Shown: positions 1 to 9,827 of the stretch, in pieces
Numbering within the stretch: position 1 is the stretch's first letter
How the letters are laid out: the number at the start of each line of letters is the position of its first letter
Assembly: GCF_005116575.1 (NCBI RefSeq)
Contig: NZ_SWCN01000002.1
Location: 62,001 to 126,000 of the forward strand
Length of the DNA stretch: 64,000 bases
DNA from: Desulforhopalus sp. IMCC35007
Lineage (GTDB): Bacteria; Desulfobacterota; Desulfobulbia; Desulfobulbales; Desulfocapsaceae
Direction: 5' to 3'
Translations under genes and position numbers: made by a program
The notes under the pieces: model-generated
Told to the model about the DNA's origin: nothing
The model's database searches: none
Seen by the model: only the letters and a program-made list of their open reading frames with translations

Positions 1-458
1 TCAACGACGAAGGCTTTTGGGATGTCATCGATATTACCAGCCAACCTGTTATCGCCTCACATTCAAACTGCAGAAGTCTTGCCTCATCGATGCGTAACCT
101 CACCGATGTTCAAATCACGGCCATTGCTCGAAAAAACGGAGTCATCGGCATGAACTCAATTAACAAGTTTGTCCGTGACGAGGATGAAGGTATCGATGTC
201 AGCCATCTGGTTGACCACCTTGATCATATTGTCTCCATAGCGGGAGTCGAACATGTTGGTATTGGTTTTGATCTCTGTGACAGCTTTAAAGACTACCTGC
301 AGATCGAACAGGAACTCCCCAGTAAAGATGTGATTGAAACCCATGCAGGACTGGGTAAATTTACAGCAGAACTCCTCCGCAGAAACTACAGCGAGGACGA
401 TATACTAAAAATACTCGGAGGAAATTTTCTACGAATCTACCAGGAAACCATCGATTAA
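1..458 (+). CDS. Membrane dipeptidase, peptidase family M19 (C-terminal part)
   Basis: The reading frame is open from base 3, so the gene starts left of the window and only about 150 C-terminal residues are present. The segment PVIASHSNCRSL just inside the frame matches the conserved region of renal/membrane dipeptidases that carries a metal-binding histidine. It is followed by the NLTDVQITAIARKNGVIGMN stretch and, later, HVGIGFDL, both typical of the M19 fold. Known members are zinc enzymes that hydrolyse dipeptides with broad specificity; the substrate here cannot be read. The missing N-terminus would hold the first metal ligands. Family assignment is confident; function is inferred from the family. 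Confidence 0.85.
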   Translation, partial: NDEGFWDVIDITSQPVIASHSNCRSLASSMRNLTDVQITAIARKNGVIGMNSINKFVRDEDEGIDVSHLVDHLDHIVSIAGVEHVGIGFDLCDSFKDYLQIEQELPSKDVIETHAGLGKFTAELLRRNYSEDDILKILGGNFLRIYQETID

Positions 459-859
459 AGAGCAAACAACTGCAGGCAGGATACATAGTCTGACCACTAT
501 ACTACAGAGAAGATACAGTCAGACCACTGGGTCGTCTTATCATGTTACAAGTGTTTGTCTTGCTCGATCTCATCCAATAATCGAGCAATATTTTCGCTCA
601 AAATGGCATAAATTCCTTCCAATTCCTCTCAGGAACAAGGCCAATGATGATTGTTTCTCAGGTTTTTCTGACTGCCTCCTGAGCTGTAAAATTGAGTTTT
701 TTTAAATAATGGAGTCTTCACTCTTGACGACCTGCCTCAGGTAAAAGAAAATACTACAATACCGCATTGCAATATCCGTCTGATGAATAGAGAAAGTAAA
801 TGTCTCCTCTTCACTGAAACCTCTGTAAGAAGTACTAAAGAAAATCAATATTCATCTCT
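459..859. other. Intergenic region without a recognised gene
   Basis: About 400 bases between the dipeptidase and the diguanylate cyclase. The only structure I see is a short direct repeat, AGTCTGACCACT at 487-498 and AGTCAGACCACT at 517-528 (11 of 12 identical, 30 bases apart start to start). This could be a pair of protein-binding sites. No clear terminator, promoter or Shine-Dalgarno sequence is visible. Confidence 0.5.
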
Positions 860-2002
860 ATGAAAAAAAACGACCACCAAGTAATCCAACAACTATTTGA
901 CGATTACATACGAATGTATTCATCCCGCGATGATCAGCTCACTGCGCATTTTAGCGAGGATTTCTCAGGTTTTACTGGTGGGGGGGATTTTTTGGTGAAA
1001 CAAAGAGAGGAATGGGTTGCGATTACCCGCCAGGACTTCGCCCAGATAAAAGATCCCATACGTATCGAAATTAAAGACCTCTCCATTCAGTCATTGGCAG
1101 ATACAATTGCCGTTGCGACCGGATTTTTCACCATCAACCTGCCAATCGATGACCAAATTTTATCAAGAGAGACAGCACGCCTGGTGTTAATATTCCGCCT
1201 GGAATCAGCAGGCTGGAAAATCACCCACAGCAGTATATCTATTCCCTACCATCTGGTTCGAGAGGGTGAAGTCTACCCGATGAAAGAGCTGGTTGATCGA
1301 AATCAGTTTTTAGAAAAGATGGTTTCCGAACGTACTACTCAACTTTCCGATGCAAAGGAGACATTAGAACGGATCAATGAACAGCTTACAAACGAGATAG
1401 CAAAGCACAAAGAGACTGAGCTGCAGATCCACAAACTGGTCCAGCAACTGGAAGTCGAGAGAGATACAGCACAGCTTAATGCAGTGACAGACAGCCTGAC
1501 GGGCCTGGTAAATCGTAGATATTTTGATGGTGCAATCAGCGCCGAATTCTACAGATTAAAGCGTTCAGGAGCCTTCTTATCAATTATCATGGTGGATATT
1601 GATCATTTCAAGCAGTTTAATGATTTTTATGGACATTTGGCCGGAGATAATTGTCTGAAAGTGGTTGGATCAGTATTGAAAAACGTCATCTGTCGTGTTC
1701 CGGACGTAATCGCTCGATATGGGGGAGAGGAATTTGTGGTGATGCTGCCAGAAACCGACCGAAATGGGGCTATAAATATAGCCGAACAGATGAGGGATGC
1801 AATTGAAAAACGGGCAATTCCACACGCTGCATCTGCAACGGCGAATCACATTACCATAAGTCTTGGTGTGGTTACTATATCCACAGGTGAAGACCCGGTT
1901 ACTCCTGAACAGATCGTGGCAATGGCTGACAATGCTTTGTATAGCGCCAAGAAAAACGGTCGTAATCGTTGTGAATTTTTTGTCAAGAGTCCCTCCCTGT
2001 AA
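860..2002 (+). CDS. Diguanylate cyclase with N-terminal SnoaL-like domain
   Basis: This 380-residue soluble protein should make cyclic di-GMP from two GTP. Residues about 5-130 look like a SnoaL/NTF2-type cone domain, a likely ligand sensor. Residues about 145-205 form a heptad-rich coiled coil, and the GGDEF domain runs from about 205 to 375. The active-site signature is GGEEF at 288-292, with the metal-binding DIDHFK at about 246-251. An RVPD sequence at 279-282 lies exactly five residues before GGEEF, which is the position of the RxxD inhibitory site, so product feedback inhibition is expected. There is no membrane segment. The gene for a PilZ-type receptor follows 236 bases downstream on the same strand. 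No good Shine-Dalgarno is visible at this ATG. Confidence 0.9.
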   Translation: MKKNDHQVIQQLFDDYIRMYSSRDDQLTAHFSEDFSGFTGGGDFLVKQREEWVAITRQDFAQIKDPIRIEIKDLSIQSLADTIAVATGFFTINLPIDDQILSRETARLVLIFRLESAGWKITHSSISIPYHLVREGEVYPMKELVDRNQFLEKMVSERTTQLSDAKETLERINEQLTNEIAKHKETELQIHKLVQQLEVERDTAQLNAVTDSLTGLVNRRYFDGAISAEFYRLKRSGAFLSIIMVDIDHFKQFNDFYGHLAGDNCLKVVGSVLKNVICRVPDVIARYGGEEFVVMLPETDRNGAINIAEQMRDAIEKRAIPHAASATANHITISLGVVTISTGEDPVTPEQIVAMADNALYSAKKNGRNRCEFFVKSPSL

Positions 2003-2238
2003 GCATTACGGCAATCGCTATCTCTCATTCCCAGACTGTTGAAGCAGCAGCACAGCATAAATTTGGTTGGACAGTAATCTGCTAAATTTTTGCACATCAA
2101 CACTTCACTGAGCTTTATTTTGATAGGCACTACCTTTCACAAAGGAACAAAATGTATTAAAGATAGCACATAGGCGAAGCATAAATGTTTATGTCTTCAC
2201 GGTAACCCGGAAAGTACATTGCGACTGGAGGCTGCCAT

Positions 2239-2667
2239 ATGGGAAAATCTGTAATTTTTAAGGTTATAAACAACCGGATATTATTTAGATGTTCAGCCTG
2301 TAAAGCCAAAAGAAATGTCACCATTCCTGCCGATGTCAGGCAAAAATCCATTCGTTGTCATAAATGCGCTGAACTGACAAGGTGTAACTTCAATAGACGG
2401 GTGGAACCAAGAGAAGGTCAAAGTGGTATAGTTATTCTAGAGACAAGTGCTGGAAGAGAGATAGATGTGATGCTCCACGATGTCTCAAGCCAGGGCCTGG
2501 GTTTTAACATAAACGTCGGTTCAGCCCGTACCTACAGAATTGGGGTGGGCAATCAGGTCCGCCTTCGCTGCACCTGGAACCCGCGCCTCATATCCAACGG
2601 AACTTTCATTGTACAAAATGTTAACGGCCAGAGGGTCGGTTTAAAATCAAAACAATTTTCAGGTTAG
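2239..2667 (+). CDS. Zinc-ribbon PilZ-domain protein, putative c-di-GMP receptor
   Basis: This 142-residue protein has two parts. Residues 18-43 hold two CxxC pairs (C18/C21 and C40/C43), which should bind zinc. After that comes a PilZ-like barrel with the c-di-GMP signature split as usual: RxxxR at R54-R58 and DxSxxG at D81-G86 (DVSSQG). PilZ proteins bind cyclic di-GMP and pass the signal to a partner; the partner here is unknown. A good GGAGG lies just before the ATG. The position behind a diguanylate cyclase suggests a local signalling pair, although the 236-base gap means co-transcription is not certain. Confidence 0.8.
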   Translation: MGKSVIFKVINNRILFRCSACKAKRNVTIPADVRQKSIRCHKCAELTRCNFNRRVEPREGQSGIVILETSAGREIDVMLHDVSSQGLGFNINVGSARTYRIGVGNQVRLRCTWNPRLISNGTFIVQNVNGQRVGLKSKQFSG

Positions 2668-3074
2668 CCTTTTCTGCCAAAACATAGAAACGGGGCAACT
2701 TCTTGCTTCAACGAATTCCTCAGCCCCCTGTTTTGCTCAGCCTGTCACCGATCGTCGTGAGACCGGCATCAGAGAAATCTGCGTCGTCTCAGTTTTAGCC
2801 AACCTTATCCGAGCAGAACACCTCCTCACTCCTTTTACAATATCTGACTTTGATCTGGCCAAATGCCGGTCAGCAGCGAGATCTTTTACATTATTCCACT
2901 TTCCAGATTGCAGCTGTTACACTCAATATCTTACTCCGCAGTTACGTGCTGCTTTCATATCGAATCGTGTGCACACCTTATGATTTATTCATTAACTATT
3001 CTCGAACAGGCAACATATATTTTATGAGTATCCGTACAAATACAGCTGGTTCTTCGCTTAAACATTCAATCTGT
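2668..3074. other. Convergent intergenic region, nothing identified
   Basis: About 400 bases between the PilZ gene and the end of the DUF4405 gene on the opposite strand. I see no strong hairpin with a T tract, no tRNA and no small gene with a convincing ribosome binding site. An open frame that starts at 2850 on the plus strand is an antisense shadow of the DUF4405 gene. Confidence 0.4.
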
Positions 3075-3914
3075 TTAATTCGAGGTAACAATGGTACGAA
3101 GCAACTCAAACAAAAGATGGGGATCAGTGTTGTTGGTGTCTGCTATGTCTTTTATCGTTTGATTGTTCCCGGCCACAACTCCTTTGTCCCTGAGTGCAGC
3201 AATTATATTTTTACAATCAAATCCATAAGTGTTGCAGATTTCTTCAAGGGTTTTTCTGCCAAAGCCTGGAAACGGTTCATCCGGAAACACCGGTCTCTCC
3301 CCTACTGCTGCCACAGGTTGGGCTTTTTGCATGATCTGCCATACTTCTTTTGGAGTCACCTTGTTGAGTTGGGCCACTTCAAGAACCGTCTGCTGTTCCC
3401 CTTCGCTTTTAAGCCCGGCCGCCGACAGTTCAACCATAACCAGTTCAAGATCAAGACCGGTTCTTCTGGTCAGGGTCTGCAACGATGAAAGTTCGGCGTG
3501 ACCGTAGGGCGGCTCACCATATTTTAGGGCAGCAGCTTCCTTAAAAGACGCACCAAAATCAATAATGGTAGAAAATGGTGGAATCCCCATCAAAGTTCCC
3601 GCAACACAAACCACAGTCAGAAAAAAACTTATGTTAAACTCAACAGTAAAGACCTTCAGCTTTTTGGCCTTGTTCTTCATATAGAGTACAATCGGTTTCC
3701 AGTTCAGATACAGATGTAACAGACCCGCAAGTAGAAAAAGCCAACCGAGATTGATGTGTATATCACCCCACTGAGTTTTGGTCAGACCAAGCATTTTCCA
3801 GTCTGACCAGAAGGCAACTCTGCCTTCAGGGACAATATATAAAACCACAGAAGTAATGAGTAACGGTACAAGAGAGATAACCAGTGTCAGTGACACTACC
3901 CTGCGCATATTCAT
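3075..3914 (-). CDS. DUF4405 integral membrane protein
   Basis: The protein has three hydrophobic segments in its first 120 residues. The second (IHINLGWLFLLAGLLHLYLN) carries histidines spaced as in small b-type cytochrome domains, and this is the DUF4405 pattern. The C-terminal half is soluble and contains two similar helical blocks, each with a TLEE/TVLE element followed by a short helix. This suggests an internal repeat of a small DNA-binding-like or EF-type helix pair; its function is unknown. I chose the ATG at 3914 because GGAGG sits five bases upstream; a start at 3947 lacks one. Heme binding is a family-based inference. The neighbours give no clue to a partner. Confidence 0.75.
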   Translation of the reverse strand: MNMRRVVSLTLVISLVPLLITSVVLYIVPEGRVAFWSDWKMLGLTKTQWGDIHINLGWLFLLAGLLHLYLNWKPIVLYMKNKAKKLKVFTVEFNISFFLTVVCVAGTLMGIPPFSTIIDFGASFKEAAALKYGEPPYGHAELSSLQTLTRRTGLDLELVMVELSAAGLKSEGEQQTVLEVAQLNKVTPKEVWQIMQKAQPVAAVGERPVFPDEPFPGFGRKTLEEICNTYGFDCKNIIAALRDKGVVAGNNQTIKDIADTNNTDPHLLFELLRTIVTSN

Positions 3915-4099
3915 TGTAACCTCCATAATATCTTTGACAATTGTCACCCCCGATCAAGATTAAGATAACGCACCAATAAAACGTTATACAAGGGGTTGAG
4001 TCACAAAACAAATGACAATTATAATTATTAGCGATAAAACTATAATCCATCACACCTAACGTAAACTTTTTTCAGATTCAGTATTCCAAGGAGATCCCC

Positions 4100-4816
4100 A
4101 TGAACGTGCAACTGCCAATGGCCGATGGCACCATCTACCCGGTCCAACCTTCAAAGATTGTGGCATTAGGACTGAATTATCTTGAACATATTAAAGAAAG
4201 CCAGTCTGTCTCAAAAACCGGCAACATTGATGAAAAAATTCCTACCGAACCGGTGCTCTTTCCCAAAACGCCCAATGTCCTGATTGGACCGGGAGAAACG
4301 ATTATTCTTCCGGCTTTCCTCGACGATTATAACTTTCCAAACTGTAGAACGGACCACGAAGGGGAACTTGCCATCATTATAAAAGATCGGATCAAAAATA
4401 TACCGGTCGAACAAGCCATGGACCATATTCTCGGCTTTACCTGCTTTAACGACGTCAGTCAGAGAAACCTGCAAAAAGGTGACATCTCAGGCTGGTATCG
4501 GGGAAAATCTCTCGACACTTTCGGCCCCATCGGACCGGCCATTGTACCTGTAGAAGACATAGGAGATCCCCAGAACCTTAACATTGAGTGCAGGGTGAAC
4601 GGTGAGGTGCGCCAACAGTCCAACACCAGACATATGATCTTTTCCATTCCTGAAATCATCGCCTTTGTCTCAAAAATGTTCACCCTTGAGGCTGGAGATA
4701 TCATCATTACGGGAACACCCAATGGTGTAGGTCCCCTTCAAGACGGCGATATTGTTGAGGTGGAAATCGAAAAAATAGGCGTACTGATTAACAGGGTTAA
4801 GGCTGAACAGGGGTAG
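4100..4816 (+). CDS. Fumarylacetoacetate hydrolase family protein
   Basis: The 238-residue protein has the single-domain FAH fold. The family signatures are visible: GLNYLEHIKES near the start, FPKTPNVLIGPGE at about residue 55, the metal-binding acidic region DHEGELAIIIKD at about residues 82-93, and the C-terminal GDIIITGTPNGVGPL. Members cleave or isomerise beta-diketo acids or decarboxylate oxaloacetate, using a magnesium ion. The exact substrate cannot be told from sequence. AAGGAG eight bases before the ATG supports the start. The neighbours are not a known aromatic-degradation cluster. Confidence 0.9.
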   Translation: MNVQLPMADGTIYPVQPSKIVALGLNYLEHIKESQSVSKTGNIDEKIPTEPVLFPKTPNVLIGPGETIILPAFLDDYNFPNCRTDHEGELAIIIKDRIKNIPVEQAMDHILGFTCFNDVSQRNLQKGDISGWYRGKSLDTFGPIGPAIVPVEDIGDPQNLNIECRVNGEVRQQSNTRHMIFSIPEIIAFVSKMFTLEAGDIIITGTPNGVGPLQDGDIVEVEIEKIGVLINRVKAEQG

Positions 4817-4889
4817 ACACCCACTTCTGTCAGATCACCAATTGAGATTGCGATAAAAGCATTACCTTTACCGGGGAGTTGTTTCACCC

Positions 4890-5636
4890 ATGCACATTGA
4901 AGTCGATAGTCACACACACACCATCGCCAGTGGCCATGCCTACAGTACTCTTGCTGAAAACATTCAGGCTGCAGCAGCCCGCGGAATCAAACTACTGGCC
5001 ATAACAGACCACGGCCCGCAGATGCCTGGTGCGCCGCACTTCTGGTATTTTATGAATATGCGCGTTATCCCGAGAATCCTTCATGGTGTAGGAATTCTTC
5101 GTGGGATTGAGGCCAATATTGTGAACATAAAAGGAGAACTCGACATTGATGCTGCCATTGAGGAGCAATTGGATATCGTGCTCGGCAGCCTCCATGAACC
5201 AATCATCACCCCGACCACCAAAAACCAGCATACAGAGGCTGTGATACAGGCCATGGCATCGGGCAGAATAGACGTATTTGCTCACGGTGGCAACCCCGCT
5301 TTCCCAATTGACGTCGATGAGGTTGCAAAAACGGCTGCCCACTATAATGTCCTTGTGGAAATCAATAATTCCTCATTTACCACATCCCGCAAGGGAAGTA
5401 TGAAAAACTGTGCAGCACTTGCCACAGCCGTAGCCAGACATAACGGCTATCTCACCTTTGGCAGCGATGCCCATATAGCAGAAAAAGTTGGTGGTTTTGA
5501 AGAGTGTATCAAGTTTATCAGAACCGTTGGAGTCGAAGAGTCAAGAGTTCTCAGCCAGAGGGGGGCTACATTTCTAGACTTTCTGAAAAGCAAAAACAAG
5601 AAAACGGACCTGAGTGAATTTGCAACCTTGTTTTAA
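4890..5636 (+). CDS. PHP-domain metal-dependent hydrolase, YcdX-like
   Basis: This 248-residue protein has the PHP metal-ligand series in order: HTH near residue 8, TDHGP at about 40, an EAN glutamate at about 73, GSLHEP at about 95, FAHGGNP at about 130 and SDAH at about 195. These match a trinuclear-metal phosphoesterase of the YcdX type. Such proteins act as phosphatases, but the physiological substrate is mostly unknown. The gene lies about 70 bases after the FAH gene on the same strand and may be co-transcribed. It converges on the lytic transglycosylase gene, with an imperfect hairpin in between. Confidence 0.88.
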   Translation: MHIEVDSHTHTIASGHAYSTLAENIQAAAARGIKLLAITDHGPQMPGAPHFWYFMNMRVIPRILHGVGILRGIEANIVNIKGELDIDAAIEEQLDIVLGSLHEPIITPTTKNQHTEAVIQAMASGRIDVFAHGGNPAFPIDVDEVAKTAAHYNVLVEINNSSFTTSRKGSMKNCAALATAVARHNGYLTFGSDAHIAEKVGGFEECIKFIRTVGVEESRVLSQRGATFLDFLKSKNKKTDLSEFATLF

Positions 5637-5678
5637 TCGAAAGAGAACTTCGGTCAGCCAAACGATCCTCGATACCAC

Positions 5679-5724
5679 AAACCCTGTTCTCTTGGAAAAA
5701 CATCTTTCCGCAAGAACAGGTTTG
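5679..5724. terminator. Imperfect hairpin between convergent genes
   Basis: The left arm AAACCCTGTTCTCTTGGAAA and the right arm TTTCCGCAAGAACAGGTTT can pair with a few mismatches around a short loop. No T tract follows on either strand, so it is a weak candidate for a shared terminator of the PHP and MltF-like genes. Confidence 0.4.
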
Positions 5725-5745
5725 AGCCGAGGAGTAGCTACCCTG

Positions 5746-7206
5746 CTACTGCTTTTGTCCACTCTCCTGGTCAAATTTTTCAGACAGCAGTTTATAAGAA
5801 ACGTAATATTTCACAATATTACTGACATACTGAACCGTTTCCCTGCCAATTCTCTTGGCTGCTACAACCTCAACATTATCAAACCAGAGGTTAGGATCTA
5901 ACCCCATTTCTTTAGCCTCACTGCGAAGTCTGGCCACTTTGGCCGGTCCTGCATTATAGGAGGCGAAAGTAAAAAACGCCCGATTGAGTGGATCAAGGTC
6001 CCCTTCCGGCGGAAAATATTTGTCCGCCATAAAGTGGAGATACTTGGTGCCTGCATGAATGTTCGAATCAACATTTTTTACATCTGATATCCCTACGTTC
6101 TTGTCTTTTGCAGTACTGGGCAATATCTGCATAACACCTACAGCACCAACAGAGCTTACCAGGTTCTGGTCAAGGGTTGATTCCTGATATGCAAGGGCTG
6201 CCAGCATCAGATAATCAAAGTCATATTTTTTTGCATACGTTTTAAAAAAATCTATCGTCTCCTCAAATTTTTTCCTTTCTGCACCACTGGCCGCATTCTT
6301 TATATATTTTGCACTCTTGAGATAGCGGTTGATAATAACATTACCAATGAGTGTTCCCGCTTTGTGACCTTTGGCAAACTCTGTAATTATCCCTTGCAGT
6401 TCGGGACTATTCTTTCTCACAGCCCAGGCAATCTCGCCACCGTCATGAATCTTCGCCTGTTCATGGAGGGTAATATCGGCAAAAACCTCTTTCCAGAGTT
6501 TTGCCTTATGGGTGTCTACAATCACTGCCGGAATCACGCCTGCATTAACCATTTCTAAGAGATCCGAATCTTCAAGATGTTCATCCGCCTCAACGATTGT
6601 AACGGGTTGCTTTCCTGCGGATTTTAAGACCCCATTGAAGGTCTGAAGATTCTCGTAATAACTACTCGACTTCCGTACATGAATTTCCATTCCTGCAACA
6701 TCGTATGGGCTCTTCAATGTTGCCACCGAACTCCCTGTTACCACAATCTCACTGACATTCTTGGCAAATGGAGTGCTGAAATCCACTATTTTTCTGCGTT
6801 CATCCGTTATGGTAAGATTGCCAATGGCGATATCCCCACGCCCCTCGGCCAGTTTTTCCAGGAGTTTACTTCTTGAGGTGGGTATAAAGACCACATTAAT
6901 TTTTAAATTCTTGGTCTTTTGCTTTTCGTTGATAAATTTTTCGAACTGGATGCCGGTTTCGTACGAAATTCCTTTAGGTTGTGCTCCATCAAAGAAAAAG
7001 AAAGCACGATTATAAGGTACCAGAACCCGAATCAATCGCCGCTTTACCATCTGGGAATAATCGCCTGTAAACTTGTCGTTGGCACCCTCTATTTCATGCA
7101 AGTTTGTATCGCTTTTAAATGCAGACATTGAGACTTCGGGGAGCATCAGTCCAATCATTATCAAGCCCAGCAAAACAAGTTTCAGCCTTATTTCTGCTCT
7201 ACGCAT
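5746..7206 (-). CDS. mltF: Membrane-bound lytic transglycosylase, MltF-like
   Basis: The 486-residue precursor starts with a signal-type segment (KLVLLGLIMIGLMLPEVSMS, residues about 8-28). Residues about 55-300 are an amino-acid-binding, SBP_bac_3-type domain. From about 325 to 470 comes a family-1 lytic transglycosylase domain with the catalytic glutamate in AYQESTLDQ, followed by GVMQILPSTA and the FASYNAGPAKV segment. Known MltF cleaves peptidoglycan strands with formation of 1,6-anhydro-MurNAc, and its solute-binding-like domain regulates activity. The start is supported by full signal peptide coverage. It lies divergent from the downstream sensor kinase gene across 256 bases. Confidence 0.9.
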   Translation of the reverse strand: MRRAEIRLKLVLLGLIMIGLMLPEVSMSAFKSDTNLHEIEGANDKFTGDYSQMVKRRLIRVLVPYNRAFFFFDGAQPKGISYETGIQFEKFINEKQKTKNLKINVVFIPTSRSKLLEKLAEGRGDIAIGNLTITDERRKIVDFSTPFAKNVSEIVVTGSSVATLKSPYDVAGMEIHVRKSSSYYENLQTFNGVLKSAGKQPVTIVEADEHLEDSDLLEMVNAGVIPAVIVDTHKAKLWKEVFADITLHEQAKIHDGGEIAWAVRKNSPELQGIITEFAKGHKAGTLIGNVIINRYLKSAKYIKNAASGAERKKFEETIDFFKTYAKKYDFDYLMLAALAYQESTLDQNLVSSVGAVGVMQILPSTAKDKNVGISDVKNVDSNIHAGTKYLHFMADKYFPPEGDLDPLNRAFFTFASYNAGPAKVARLRSEAKEMGLDPNLWFDNVEVVAAKRIGRETVQYVSNIVKYYVSYKLLSEKFDQESGQKQ

Positions 7207-7462
7207 GGAAATACCCTCTTGTTAAATTTAGTTTCACCTCAATTCGAAATCATTCAAATATTAGTGTCTTACAGCACAACAAAACCCAAAAGTGCACAGT
7301 ATTTGTGCAAACGAACAGGCAACTGGAAAAAATAATGCGAGATGTTCCTTCATCTCGGACTTTTTTTTTGATATCATACATAAGTACTTAGTTGAGGGGC
7401 CGGGGAAGGGAGTATCAAATTATGCTTGTTCTATCTGACTTATCTGCTATCGAGAGTATTTA

Positions 7463-9766
7463 ATGAACACTTCCCACGTCCACTCCCCCAGCGTTGAACT
7501 CTCAAAAATTCTGGAGCTCATTCAGGAACTTGCCACCTGTGAATCCTCGGCTCAAACTACGGAACAACTCGCAGCTTTTCTTCGCAGGAAAATAATTGAT
7601 GGTCTCCAATTATATTCCATCGAAATTTTTTTGAAAAAAAAGAATTCTCAAAACTATCAAGCACCAATTGAAAATAACCTTGCCCTCAAGGATAATGTGC
7701 ACCGGATAGTGCCGGAGTATCTGCCTGCGAACGATCCCATAATCAAACAGCTGGAGAATCACAAAGCCCCACTGCAAGTAGAGAAAGCGACCTGCCAATC
7801 TTCAATTCTGAAAAAGTTGCCACATTTGGGGCATTTTCTTGTTCCTATCTTCATAAATAACAATCTTTTTGCGATTTTCTATTGTGGAACACAAGATATT
7901 TCCTCCTTCACTCTTGATTTCTGTAACACCCTTGAAACCTTAGCCAAAGTTATCGGCTCCCGGATCAAAAGCATGGGAACCATCCTCGAACTCCAGAAAT
8001 CCATAGCTGAAGTTGAATATTCAGAGCGGCTCAGGATCGCCCTGCATGAGATCAGCGAAGAGGCCCAGAATGCTGTGGACGTTAACTCTCTCTATGCCAA
8101 ACTCCATCAGCTTGTAAGTAGGATTATTCACGCCCCAAATTTTTTTATCGCTCTGGTGAAAAACACCGATGAGGGCCGCTTTATCCAGTTTCCTTATTTT
8201 GCAGACGATAACGATCCGCATTTTCAGGGGTTGGAATTCAAATTCAACGACGATCCGCTCAGCCTCACCAGTCACCTACTCCAGAACAGGCAAGTACTTC
8301 TTCTCACACCGGAAAATTTTGATGAAATATGTAGAAACAACAAAATTGTCGCCCGTGGAAGTCGGCCCACCAGCTGGCTTGGCGCCCCATTCTATCTGGA
8401 TCAGATTTCTGGTGCTGTGGCCGTCCAAAGTTACGATGACACTGTCTACACAGAAAAAGATAAAGACCTTATGGCCTTTGTCGCCCGCCAGATTGGAGCT
8501 GCCCTCAGTCGCAAACTTGCCGTTGACGAACTCAAAAAAGCCAAGGAAACAGCTGAAAATGCAGAGAAAAACAAATCCGCATTTCTGGCAAACATGAGTC
8601 ATGAGATACGCACACCCATGAACGGTATCATAGGGTTGACCAACCTGGTGTTGCACTCGGATATTTCTCCTCAACAGCGAACATACCTGGAAATGGTGCA
8701 CAGCTCTGCAGACAGGTTGTTAAAACTCATTAACGATATCCTGGATTTTTCTAAAATTGACGCAGGAAAGCTCGAACTGGAACTCGCACCCTTCAGTCTG
8801 CGCAACGTTTTAGCCGAAGCCCTTGAAATCCTGGCCATTGGTGCTGCAGAAAAAAACATAGCTCTCAGGGTAGAATGTGATGAATCGATCCCCGATGCTC
8901 TTATCGGTGACAGCTATAAACTCAGTCAGGTACTCATCAATCTTGTTGGTAATGGTATAAAATTTACCCAATCCGGTGAAGTTTCTATCTCTGTATATGA
9001 AAAAACCTCTATTGTGGGTGGAACTGTTGAACTTGATTTTCTCATCAAAGACACGGGGATAGGTATTCCTGAAAATGAAATTTCCAAGGTATTCAAGGCT
9101 TTTAGTCAAATCAGCACGACCAGAAACTCAAATAACCGCGGGACTGGTCTGGGTCTGGTTATAGCGGCAGAACTTGTTGAAATAATGGGAGGAACGATCT
9201 CTGTCACCAGTAAACATGGTGTCGGTACCTGTTTTCAATTTGCCATCTGCTTTTCTCCTGGCAAGGCGAGAGAATTTCCCCTTTCCCACCCCCCGAAGAA
9301 TCGGCCTGTACAATCAATTGATATACAACACTCTCCGCTTAACATCCTGCTGGTCGAAGATGAACATATCAACAGAACCCTTGCTACAACCATTCTGGAG
9401 AGAGAAGGTTGGGAGGTAACCATCGCTGAAGATGGTCTTGAGGCAATCAGAATACACAAACAAGAGGAATTCGATCTCATTTTTATGGATATTCAGATGC
9501 CTAAGCTAGATGGGTACGAAACAACACGATTTATCCGTCGAGATGAGAGGAATACGGGACGTCATGTACCAATAATTGCCATGACGGCATATGCTGTAAA
9601 AGGAGACAGGGAAAAATGTCTGGCTGCGGGAATGGATGGATATGTATCAAAACCGGTATGTCCGGATCAACTCCGTATTGAGATAGCAACTGTACTGGAA
9701 CGGCAGCAGGTACCCGCCCACATCAAACAAACCCGTCCAGTCCACCCTCCCGCAGAACCGTTATAA
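7463..9766 (+). CDS. Hybrid sensor histidine kinase with GAF domains and receiver
   Basis: This 767-residue protein lacks membrane segments. The first 190 residues look like a degenerate GAF domain, and a second GAF-like domain spans about 195-355. The phospho-accepting histidine is H380 in the [11 protein letters not shown] box. The ATPase domain has NLVGNGIKF (N box), DTGIGIP (G1) and GTGLGL (G2). The C-terminal receiver (about 625-745) has the acidic pair in VEDE, the phospho-aspartate in FMDIQMP and the lysine in SKP. No response-regulator gene is adjacent, so phosphate probably passes to a histidine phosphotransfer protein elsewhere. The signal sensed is unknown. Confidence 0.92.
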   Translation: MNTSHVHSPSVELSKILELIQELATCESSAQTTEQLAAFLRRKIIDGLQLYSIEIFLKKKNSQNYQAPIENNLALKDNVHRIVPEYLPANDPIIKQLENHKAPLQVEKATCQSSILKKLPHLGHFLVPIFINNNLFAIFYCGTQDISSFTLDFCNTLETLAKVIGSRIKSMGTILELQKSIAEVEYSERLRIALHEISEEAQNAVDVNSLYAKLHQLVSRIIHAPNFFIALVKNTDEGRFIQFPYFADDNDPHFQGLEFKFNDDPLSLTSHLLQNRQVLLLTPENFDEICRNNKIVARGSRPTSWLGAPFYLDQISGAVAVQSYDDTVYTEKDKDLMAFVARQIGAALSRKLAVDELKKAKETAENAEKNKSAFLANMSHEIRTPMNGIIGLTNLVLHSDISPQQRTYLEMVHSSADRLLKLINDILDFSKIDAGKLELELAPFSLRNVLAEALEILAIGAAEKNIALRVECDESIPDALIGDSYKLSQVLINLVGNGIKFTQSGEVSISVYEKTSIVGGTVELDFLIKDTGIGIPENEISKVFKAFSQISTTRNSNNRGTGLGLVIAAELVEIMGGTISVTSKHGVGTCFQFAICFSPGKAREFPLSHPPKNRPVQSIDIQHSPLNILLVEDEHINRTLATTILEREGWEVTIAEDGLEAIRIHKQEEFDLIFMDIQMPKLDGYETTRFIRRDERNTGRHVPIIAMTAYAVKGDREKCLAAGMDGYVSKPVCPDQLRIEIATVLERQQVPAHIKQTRPVHPPAEPL

Positions 9767-9777
9767 ATATGATAGAG

Positions 9778-9821
9778 ACTCTGTGTTTAGCCCCTTGAAG
9801 ACCAGGGGCTAAGCACAGAGT
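9778..9821. terminator. Shared hairpin terminator between sensor kinase and acnB
   Basis: An 18-base stem (9778-9795 pairing with 9804-9821, one G-T pair) closes on an 8-base loop. It lies 11 bases after the kinase stop and 6 bases before the acnB stop on the other strand, so it fits a bidirectional terminator. T tracts are short. Confidence 0.7.
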
Positions 9822-9827
9822 AAAGAG

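Noticed and set aside
551-640. Minus-strand fragment of about 27 codons with a charged helical sequence in 459-859
   Set aside because: A stop codon precedes it directly, no start is present, and I could not match it to a family.
2850-3488. Open frame of 212 residues on the plus strand
   Set aside because: It lies largely antisense to the DUF4405 gene, has no family features and no ribosome binding site.
5992-6400. Possible genes antisense to the MltF-like gene
   Set aside because: Low-complexity shadows of a gene with clear domains on the other strand.
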